Below, piece by piece: positions 8,631-14,643 of a stretch of DNA of 28,377 nucleotides. A program made the position numbers and the translations under genes. How positions within the stretch are numbered: the first letter of the stretch is position 1; the number at the start of each line of letters is the position of its first letter. Below the pieces are notes generated by a model. That model was not told where the DNA came from, searched no databases, and was given only the letters and a program-made list of their open reading frames with translations. Source of the DNA: JAAFHN01 sp031421855 (lineage in GTDB: Bacteria; Pseudomonadota; Gammaproteobacteria; Burkholderiales; Burkholderiaceae_C); the NCBI GenBank assembly GCA_031421855.1, contig JANOPN010000037.1:1-28377 (forward strand). Reading direction: 5' to 3'.

Positions 8631-9139
8631 GATGGATTCCTTTGGGGTGTTGGTTTGAAGCGTTGCAGTGATTTGAATCACTATGAACGCAAGTATCAAA
8701 AAACCGAGCCAACAAGAAAAGCGACATGCGACGAAGCGCGGGTTTGGCGGCTTGAGGGGTTGAAAAGCGGCGCGGGAGAGTGTGGGGCCGCGCAAAACGA
8801 CTAGAGTCGTTGAATCTGACGGATTTTGGAAAATATCAGCCCTTGGTCGCTGTATCAATTGAGTTTGTTGCTCTGATTTTTGATTTGATCTTCGTGTCCT
8901 GCGTCAACCCACGCGTCAGACGGAGATTGTCCAACTCGACACGCCACCCATTCACGTCCCAATGAACAACCTCAGTCAAAGCTGGGCGCGCGCTGCCGCG
9001 CGGTCGGCCATGGTTGCTGTCAGCTTTGGCAACTCATTGGCTTGTGCAGCTCTTGGTCGTGCTGTTCGCACTGTCTTCGTCGCGGCTCCTTGCTGAGACA
9101 GTTTTGCGCAAGTGCCAGATATTTGGCTACAGTACTCAC
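8631..9139. other. 509-base intergenic stretch with one repeat copy and a short hairpin
   Basis: There is no convincing gene. It contains an inverted repeat AACGACT-AG-AGTCGTT at 8796-8811, repeat copy 3 (8821-8876), and the upstream region of the DUF4160 gene. Short frames here (44 codons from 8962; an upstream extension of the DUF4160 frame from 9014) lack ribosome sites or family resemblance. Confidence 0.6.
8821..8876 (+). repeat. Dispersed short repeat, copy 3
   Basis: The most diverged plus-strand copy: AATATCAGCCCTTGGTC followed by a variant core ending GAGTTTGTTGCT. It shares the upstream block GGATTTT..AATATCAGCCCTTGG and the preceding GAATCTGAC with copy 4, so the unit is longer (about 55-60 bases) than the core alone. 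Confidence 0.85.
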
Positions 9140-9379
9140 ATGGCACCCACGATTGTTCGAGACGGTCAATTTCGGCTTTTCTTTTTCTCACGAGAAGAGA
9201 CACGGATTCATGTGCATGTTTCGCATGTTGACGGAGAAGCGAAATTCTGGCTCACACCACAGGTGGCCTTAGCGAACCACACGGGTCTCAGTGCGACGCA
9301 ACTTCGCCAAGCGCAGGCCGTTGTGAATGCACACTTGAAGGAGATCCACGATGCCTGGCGTCACCACTTTGGCGGCTGA
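9140..9379 (+). CDS. DUF4160 protein
   Basis: A 79-residue protein from the ATG at 9140. The sequence MAPTIVRDGQFRLFFFSREE followed by IHVHV, EAKFWLTP and a C-terminal helix (HLKEIHDAWRHHFGG) matches the small DUF4160 family, whose hallmark is the start 'PtI...g.r..f.s.e...pHvHv.....akfwl'. The open frame extends upstream to 9014, but the extra 42 residues are unlike the family and the normal family start is this Met. It overlaps the next gene by 29 bases, which implies joint expression. DUF4160 and DUF2442 genes often occur side by side; a toxin-antitoxin-like or regulatory role has been suggested for such pairs, but the biochemical function is unknown to me. Confidence 0.85.
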   Translation: MAPTIVRDGQFRLFFFSREETRIHVHVSHVDGEAKFWLTPQVALANHTGLSATQLRQAQAVVNAHLKEIHDAWRHHFGG

Positions 9380-9608
9380 AGTTACTCACGTTTCGAAGCA
9401 CGGTTTTTGGCTCCTGCTCGCCGACGAGGAGTTGTTGGTGCCTTTTGATCAATTCCCGTGGTTTCGAAAGGGGACGATTGAGCAGATTTCGCAGGTTCAG
9501 TGGCCGTCCCCGGACCATCTTCATTGGCCTGAATTGGATGTCGATTTGTCGGTGCAGTCCATACGAAATCCCGCCGCGTTTCCGCTGGTTTCTGGCGCGG
9601 CGACCTGA
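9351..9608 (+). CDS. DUF2442 protein
   Basis: An 85-residue protein. The pattern 'L.l.L.DeeL.vPf..FPW...........v.w......LhWpeLD.DlSv..i' is that of DUF2442. The ATG at 9351 has AAGGAG at 9338-9343, inside the end of the DUF4160 gene, so the 29-base overlap is real and translation is likely coupled. The partner arrangement (DUF4160 first, DUF2442 second) is the usual one as far as I know. The function is unknown; in toxin-antitoxin terms either member could be the antitoxin, and nothing here decides it. Confidence 0.85.
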   Translation: MPGVTTLAAEVTHVSKHGFWLLLADEELLVPFDQFPWFRKGTIEQISQVQWPSPDHLHWPELDVDLSVQSIRNPAAFPLVSGAAT

Positions 9609-9741
9609 CCCCCGAAAATGTAGTCGAGGCTGCCGAGCCCAGACAAGTCGAAATTGAAGTCGCCGCAACCCACAAACAGCGCTAAGTCGCTGACAGATAA
9701 CGAGATTTTCGGAATCTGACGATCATTGATCGGACGCGGGT

Positions 9742-9797
9742 GGATTTTAGGGAATATCAGCCCTTGGTCACCGGATTCATTGGGTTTGTTGCTATGC
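9742..9797 (+). repeat. Dispersed short repeat, copy 4
   Basis: GAATATCAGCCCTTGGTC then the full core CCGGATTCATTGGGTTTGTTGCTAT. It lies about 26 bases past the stop codon of the minus-strand kinase/phosphatase gene and after the DUF2442 gene, that is between two convergent genes. The 5' block is shared with copy 3. Confidence 0.9.
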
Positions 9798-9822
9798 TTT
9801 TAGGTTGTTCGCGTGACCCTGA

Positions 9823-11574
9823 TCACCGCACGGGTAAGAACATCAACCAAACCACCAACAGCGCGTTCAGCACCACGCTGACGGCCAGGCCCATTTGCCA
9901 CAGCGCCATGGGGTCGCGCTCGGACAGGGCTCGGGTTTGGGACGATTGGGCTGGGCGTGATGCGCCGAGTTCTAGGGCGATCAGCAGTTCTTCTGCGGTT
10001 TCAAAGCGGGCGCTGGCGTCGCGCGAGATCGCTTTCATGACGACATGGTCGAGCCAAATGGGGACTTGGGGGTTGTGGCGGCTGGGCGGTGGTGGGTCAC
10101 GGTGAAAGCGGCCCACTTGGTAGGGCAAGACTTCGCCGTAGGGCAACCGTGTGGTGAGCCACTCGTACAGGGTGACCCCAAACGCGTAGAGGTCGCTTTG
10201 GGCGTTGGCCGCTTGCGGTGGCGCGTCGGTGGCGGTTGTTGAATATCCCCATTGCTCGGGGTTGACGTAGCTGGCAGTACCCGCATGCAACAGGCGTGCG
10301 GCTTGGCTTTCGTGGCCGCTGAGGGCAACGCCGAGGTCGAGGATGCGGGCGATGCCGTCTGCGCCTAGGTGCAAATTGGCGGGTTTGATGTCTCGGTGGA
10401 TGACGCCTTGCTGATGCAATCGGCCAATTGCGCGCACGAATTGGGTGCACAAGGCCAACACGTCTGACGTGGTCGGGGCTTGGCGGGCCGAACGAAGCGC
10501 AGCGATGCGTTGAGCCAGGGTTTCGCCCTCTAGCCATTGGTAGCGCACATAAAAACCGCTGGCGTCGTCGCTCAAGCCCAGTGTCGGCACCAAATGATCG
10601 GCTGCGCGAGTGGTGGCCAGCGCCGTGGCGAGCCAGGCTTCGTGGGCGAGCATGGCGCGCTCTTGGGCATCGTGCTGGCGACTGGGGTGGAGTGCTTTGA
10701 TGGCAATAAGCTTGCGGCTTGCGTCGTTGACCCTCGCTTGGTAGATGATGCTGGCCCCGTTGTCGGCCACGATCTGGGTGATGGTCATGCCGTCTAACGT
10801 CTGGCCGATGCGAAGCGTGCCCAGCGCGGGTAGCTGGATGGCGCGGCGCTGGGTGTCGCTGAGCACCGATTCGTCGAGCCCGAGCACGCGCACGACCAAG
10901 GCGCTGGCGTTGTCTTGGGTTCGGGCGGCGAGCGCGGCGTCGACGATGGTTTGGGCGATGGACTGGGCGTCGGTGTCTTGCGCCGCGTGGGTGTTGAGTT
11001 GTGCGGCCCGAACGCAGCCGTGCACGCCGTCACTGAGCAGCACAAACACGTCGCCGACTTGCAAGTCGCCTTGGGTGTAGTCAACCAGCAAGCGATCTTC
11101 GGCCCCGATGGCTCGCACCAACTGGTGGCGGGTGTCTGGCCCCGGCATGACGTGGTCGGTGGTCAGCGCACTCAAGCGCCCTGAGCGCAGCAAGTAGGCG
11201 CGGGTGTCGCCCACATGTGCAACCGTGTAGGTTTGGCCTCTGAGCACCAAAGCGGTGAGGGTGGTCAAACCAATCAAGGGCGTTCGCGCACGGTTTTGGG
11301 CGCAACACCAGGCGTTTTGGGCTTGGATGATGCGGTCAAGTGCCACGGTGGTGTCCCAGGTTTGGGGCACACCTTGGTAGTCGCGAACGATGCTCATGAC
11401 GGTTGTTTGCGCGGCCTCGCGCCCGCGCCCACCGGTGCTGACACCGTCGCCAATGGCCACAACGGCACCCCGTGCAGCTTGGGTAGGCTCGGGCAGCATG
11501 GCGGCGCAAAAGTCTTCGTTGTCAGGCTTGCCGCCACTCACGCAAACAAAGCCAATGTCGATCTTGAAGGTCAT
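9823..11574 (-). CDS. Bifunctional PP2C phosphatase / Ser-Thr protein kinase, membrane-anchored
   Basis: The protein is 583 residues from the ATG at 11574; a TTG six codons upstream is less likely. Residues ~5-232 are a PP2C phosphatase: DNED (18-21), GDGVSTGG (42-49), HVGDTRAYLL, LSDGVHG (~180-186) and QDN (220-222) supply the metal-binding Asp residues. Residues ~262-540 are a Hanks-type kinase: AIK (Lys ~293), HRDIKPAN (393-400), DLG in place of DFG (413-415) and NPE in place of APE. The Gly-rich loop is poorly conserved. A single transmembrane helix (~561-580) ends the chain, placing both domains in the cytoplasm. Such fusions are known beside assimilatory nitrate/nitrite genes (for example in Pseudomonas), usually in the same direction; here it is divergent from nirB. 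A signalling role in nitrate assimilation is inferred; targets are unknown. Confidence 0.9.
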   Translation of the reverse strand: MTFKIDIGFVCVSGGKPDNEDFCAAMLPEPTQAARGAVVAIGDGVSTGGRGREAAQTTVMSIVRDYQGVPQTWDTTVALDRIIQAQNAWCCAQNRARTPLIGLTTLTALVLRGQTYTVAHVGDTRAYLLRSGRLSALTTDHVMPGPDTRHQLVRAIGAEDRLLVDYTQGDLQVGDVFVLLSDGVHGCVRAAQLNTHAAQDTDAQSIAQTIVDAALAARTQDNASALVVRVLGLDESVLSDTQRRAIQLPALGTLRIGQTLDGMTITQIVADNGASIIYQARVNDASRKLIAIKALHPSRQHDAQERAMLAHEAWLATALATTRAADHLVPTLGLSDDASGFYVRYQWLEGETLAQRIAALRSARQAPTTSDVLALCTQFVRAIGRLHQQGVIHRDIKPANLHLGADGIARILDLGVALSGHESQAARLLHAGTASYVNPEQWGYSTTATDAPPQAANAQSDLYAFGVTLYEWLTTRLPYGEVLPYQVGRFHRDPPPPSRHNPQVPIWLDHVVMKAISRDASARFETAEELLIALELGASRPAQSSQTRALSERDPMALWQMGLAVSVVLNALLVVWLMFLPVR

Positions 11575-11598
11575 GTCACAAGCCGAACGCAATTGTCA

Positions 11599-11615
11599 TG
11601 CCCGAATTTGGTGCA
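11599..11615 (+). promoter_or_regulatory. Candidate NtrC-binding dyad
   Basis: TGCCCGAATTTGGTGCA agrees with the NtrC consensus TGCACC-N5-GGTGCA at 10 of 12 specified bases. It lies between the divergent kinase/phosphatase and nirB starts, 18 bases before the sigma-54 promoter. That is closer than classical enhancers, so binding is plausible rather than certain. Confidence 0.45.
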
Positions 11616-11632
11616 TGTCGCGCTGTCACGGC

Positions 11633-11650
11633 TTGGCACGGGGTTTGCAA
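11633..11650 (+). promoter_or_regulatory. Sigma-54 (-24/-12) promoter of nirB-nirD-nasA
   Basis: TTGGCACGGGGTTTGCAA fits the RpoN consensus YTGGCACGRNNNTTGCW at every specified position, including the invariant GG and GC pairs at correct spacing. The predicted start of transcription is near 11660, leaving a leader of about 25 bases with GAAGG (11674-11678) before the nirB ATG. This implies control by RpoN and an NtrC-type activator. Confidence 0.85.
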
Positions 11651-11684
11651 TGCTGGGGTGTAGCAACGGTTTTGAAGGCAACGC

Positions 11685-14126
11685 ATGAAGAAGATGAAGT
11701 TGGTGATGATTGGCAACGGCATGGCGGGGGTTCGCACGCTGGAGGAATTGATCAAACTCACGCCAGAGATGTACGACATCACGGTTTTTGGTGCCGAGCC
11801 GCACCCCAACTACAACCGGATTTTGCTCTCGCCAGTGCTGGCCGGTGAGCAAACACTCGATGAAATCGTGCTCAATGACTGGAGCTGGTACGAAGACAAC
11901 CACGTGACTTTGCACGCAGGCAAAAAAGTAGTCGAGGTTGATCGGGTGCGCCGCATTGTGCGAGCAGATGACGGCACCGAAGCTGAATACGACCGGCTGT
12001 TGTTGGCAACCGGCTCCAACCCGTTCATGCTGCCGATTCCGGGTGCAAAGTTGCCTGGCGTGCTGGCGTATCGCGACATTGCTGACACCCAGGCCATGAT
12101 TGACGCGGCAACCCAGTACAAGCACGCGGTTGTGATTGGCGGCGGCTTGCTTGGGCTTGAGGCTGCCAACGGCCTGATGAAGCGCGGCATGAAGGTCACG
12201 GTGGTGCATGTCATGCCGTGGCTGATGGAGCGCCAATTGGACGATGTGGCGGGCGGCTTGCTTGAGCAAAACCTGCGTGAGCGCGGCATTGATTTTTTGA
12301 TGGGTGCGCAGACCCAAGAGCTGGTCGCAGGCGCATCCGGTCGGGTTGAGTCGGTTTTGTTCAAAGACGGCACGAGCGTGCGGGCTGACTTGGTCGTCAT
12401 GGCGGTCGGCATTCGACCCAATACCGATATTGCCGAGGCGATGCGACTCCACGTTAGCCGGGGCGTCGTGGTCAGCGACACCATGCAAAGCGTGACCGAC
12501 CCGCGCGTGTACGCCGTGGGCGAGTGCGTGAGCCACCGAGGCATTGCGTACGGGTTGGTTGCGCCCTTGTTTGAGCAAGGCAAGGTGGCGGCCAACCACT
12601 TGGCGCAGTTTGGCATTGGGCGCTACACGGGCTCGCTCACCTCAACCAAGCTAAAAGTCACCGGAATCGACCTGTTCTCAGCGGGTAACTTCATGGGCGG
12701 CGAGGGCTGCGAAGACATCGTGCTGAGTGACCCGCTGGGCGGTGTCTACAAGCGACTGGTGATCAAAGACGACAAGCTGGTCGGCGCGTGTTTGTACGGC
12801 GACACCGTTGACGGCAGCTGGTACTTCAAGCTGCTGCGCGATGGGCGCAGCGTGGCCGATATTCGCGACAAGTTGATGTTTGGCGAAGCCAACGGCGGGC
12901 GACCGGGCGATGTGGGCCACGAAGGCCACACCAAGGCCGCGACCATGCCGGACGACGCGGAAGTTTGTGGTTGCAATGGCATCAAAAAAGGCGCGATTTG
13001 TAAGGCAATCAAAGAAAAAGGCTTGTTCACACTGGACGACGTGCGCAAACATACCAAGGCCAGCGCCTCGTGTGGGTCGTGCACCGGCTTGGTTGAGCAG
13101 ATTTTGATGTTCACAGCCGGAGGGGACTACTCAAGTGCGCCCAAAAAGAAGGCGATGTGCGGTTGCACCGACCACACCCACCAAGAGGTGCGCGACGCCA
13201 TCAAGGTCAACAAGCTGCTGGTGATTGACGATGTGTACAAAGTCATGAATTGGCGCACGCCCAACGGCTGCGCGAGCTGCCGCCCAGCAGTTAACTACTA
13301 TTTGCTGAGCACCTGGCCTAAAGAGGCAGTCGATGATCCGCAGTCGCGCTACATCAATGAGCGCAGCCACGCCAACATCCAAAAAGATGGCACTTACTCG
13401 GTCATTCCGCGCATGTGGGGGGGTGAGACCAACTCAAGCGAGTTGCGCCGAATCGCCGATGTGGTGGACAAATACGCGATCCCGACGGTCAAAGTCACCG
13501 GCGGGCAGCGCATTGACTTGCTGGGCATCAAAAAGGCAGATTTACCTGCGGTGTGGAAAGACCTCGCCATGCCCAGCGGCCACGCCTATGCCAAGGCCTT
13601 GCGCACAGTCAAGACCTGTGTGGGCAGTGAGTGGTGCCGGTTTGGCACCCAAGACAGCACCCAAATGGGCAAAGACTTGGAGCGGGCGCTGTGGCGCATG
13701 TACGCGCCGCACAAGGTCAAGCTGGCCGTGAGCGGTTGTCCGCGCAACTGCGCCGAGGCGGGCATCAAAGACGTGGGCGTGATCGGCGTTGACAGCGGCT
13801 GGGAGATCTACATCGCCGGCAATGCGGGCATCAAGACCGAGGTGGCGCAGTTCTTGGTGAAGCTCAAAACCGACAAAGAAGTGCTGGAGTACAGCGGCGC
13901 GTTTTTGCAGCTCTACCGCGAGGAAGGCTGGTATTTGGAGCGCACGGTTCACTACGTGCACCGCGTGGGCATGGCTCACATCAAGGACAAAATTTTGGAA
14001 GACGCGGCTGGGCGGCTTGCGCTGTGGGAGCGGCTGCAGTTCAGCCTGGACGGAGAGCCCGATCCTTGGTTTGAGTTTGAAAAAGCGTCTGTCGACGAGC
14101 GCCAGTTTGCGGCGCTGCCTGCTTAA
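11685..14126 (+). CDS. nirB: Assimilatory nitrite reductase [NAD(P)H], large subunit
   Basis: The protein is 813 residues, close to the E. coli NirB length. It reduces nitrite to ammonium in the cytoplasm with electrons from NAD(P)H through FAD, iron-sulfur clusters and siroheme. Order of parts: an FAD/NAD(P)-binding oxidoreductase domain (MVMIGNGMAG start; second Rossmann motif VIGGGLLGLEAA), then two BFD-like [2Fe-2S] regions (CGCNGIKKG with CGSC from ~427; CGCTDHTHQ with CASC from ~491), then the nitrite/sulfite reductase half with the siroheme/4Fe-4S ligands TCVGSEWC (~644) and SGCPRNC (~683). The ATG has GAAGG six bases upstream and follows the sigma-54 promoter. nirD and nasA come next on the same strand. 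No siroheme-synthesis or nitrate-transport gene is in the window. Confidence 0.97.
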   Translation: MKKMKLVMIGNGMAGVRTLEELIKLTPEMYDITVFGAEPHPNYNRILLSPVLAGEQTLDEIVLNDWSWYEDNHVTLHAGKKVVEVDRVRRIVRADDGTEAEYDRLLLATGSNPFMLPIPGAKLPGVLAYRDIADTQAMIDAATQYKHAVVIGGGLLGLEAANGLMKRGMKVTVVHVMPWLMERQLDDVAGGLLEQNLRERGIDFLMGAQTQELVAGASGRVESVLFKDGTSVRADLVVMAVGIRPNTDIAEAMRLHVSRGVVVSDTMQSVTDPRVYAVGECVSHRGIAYGLVAPLFEQGKVAANHLAQFGIGRYTGSLTSTKLKVTGIDLFSAGNFMGGEGCEDIVLSDPLGGVYKRLVIKDDKLVGACLYGDTVDGSWYFKLLRDGRSVADIRDKLMFGEANGGRPGDVGHEGHTKAATMPDDAEVCGCNGIKKGAICKAIKEKGLFTLDDVRKHTKASASCGSCTGLVEQILMFTAGGDYSSAPKKKAMCGCTDHTHQEVRDAIKVNKLLVIDDVYKVMNWRTPNGCASCRPAVNYYLLSTWPKEAVDDPQSRYINERSHANIQKDGTYSVIPRMWGGETNSSELRRIADVVDKYAIPTVKVTGGQRIDLLGIKKADLPAVWKDLAMPSGHAYAKALRTVKTCVGSEWCRFGTQDSTQMGKDLERALWRMYAPHKVKLAVSGCPRNCAEAGIKDVGVIGVDSGWEIYIAGNAGIKTEVAQFLVKLKTDKEVLEYSGAFLQLYREEGWYLERTVHYVHRVGMAHIKDKILEDAAGRLALWERLQFSLDGEPDPWFEFEKASVDERQFAALPA

Positions 14127-14159
14127 GTGGTTTTGAGCGATTTAAAGGCGTGTTTTGAG

Positions 14160-14226
14160 TGAATTTAGTGAATTATTGGCACTTGGTCGCCGTATTCATT
14201 GAGTTTGTTGCTATGAATATTGATAT
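14160..14226 (+). repeat. Dispersed short repeat, copy 5, inside the nir operon
   Basis: CACTTGGTCGCCGTATTCAT then TGAGTTTGTTGCTAT, followed by an AT-rich tail. It occupies most of the 109-base gap between nirB and nirD and ends about 10 bases before the nirD start, so it is transcribed within the operon. Confidence 0.88.
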
Positions 14227-14235
14227 AACTGCGTG

Positions 14236-14643
14236 ATGACGATGAGTAACTTGAAGCAAATTTGCGCCGTGACCGACATCCCGGTCTTGGGGTCACGTAC
14301 CGTGCAGCGCCCCGGTGCGGTGGATGTGGCGGTTTTTCGCAACAGCGCCAACGAGGTGTTTGCCTTGCTGGACAGTTGTCCCCACAAAGGCGGCCCGCTG
14401 AGCCAAGGCATTGTTTTTGGGCGATCGGTGGCTTGCCCGCTGCACAACTGGACGATTGCGCTGGACGACGGCATGGCCAAAGCACCGGACGTGGGTTGCG
14501 CGGTGTCATTTGCGGTGCAGGTGGTGGACGGGCAGGTTTTTTTAGATGCTGACGAACTGCTTACCAAGGCGCTGGATGTTGTCAAACCCGTCGCTGGCCC
14601 CAAAGTCATCCACGTCGCCCACCTTGCCAACTTCGCTGCATGA
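14236..14643 (+). CDS. nirD: Nitrite reductase small subunit, Rieske type
   Basis: A 135-residue partner of NirB. A Rieske [2Fe-2S] motif is intact: SCPHKGGPLSQG (Cys ~48, His ~50) and ACPLHNW (Cys ~67, His ~70). Many enteric NirD proteins have lost these ligands, so this subunit probably carries a cluster. The start is uncertain: GTG 14233, ATG 14236 and ATG 14242 are all in frame and none has a good ribosome site, perhaps because repeat copy 5 replaced the normal leader. Its stop codon overlaps the nasA ATG by four bases, showing tight coupling with nasA. Confidence 0.93.
   Translation: MTMSNLKQICAVTDIPVLGSRTVQRPGAVDVAVFRNSANEVFALLDSCPHKGGPLSQGIVFGRSVACPLHNWTIALDDGMAKAPDVGCAVSFAVQVVDGQVFLDADELLTKALDVVKPVAGPKVIHVAHLANFAA

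Noticed and set aside
8962..9096. A 44-codon frame upstream of the DUF4160 gene
   Set aside because: No ribosome site and an Ala/Arg-rich random-looking translation.
9014..9139. N-terminal extension of the DUF4160 frame with a hydrophobic segment
   Set aside because: The DUF4160 family begins at the Met at 9140, and the extension has no ribosome site or family support.
11589..11603. Weak sigma-54-like element on the minus strand (GGGCAT-N5-TTGC) that could drive the kinase/phosphatase gene
   Set aside because: Two mismatches, overlap with the NtrC-like dyad, and a predicted start only about four bases before the ATG make it doubtful.
11571..12599. Long open frame (342 codons) on the minus strand, antisense to nirB
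   Set aside because: It is a G+C-driven shadow of the nirB reading frame: composition is His/Ala/Arg-rich, there is no ribosome site and no family pattern, while the nirB frame is unambiguous.
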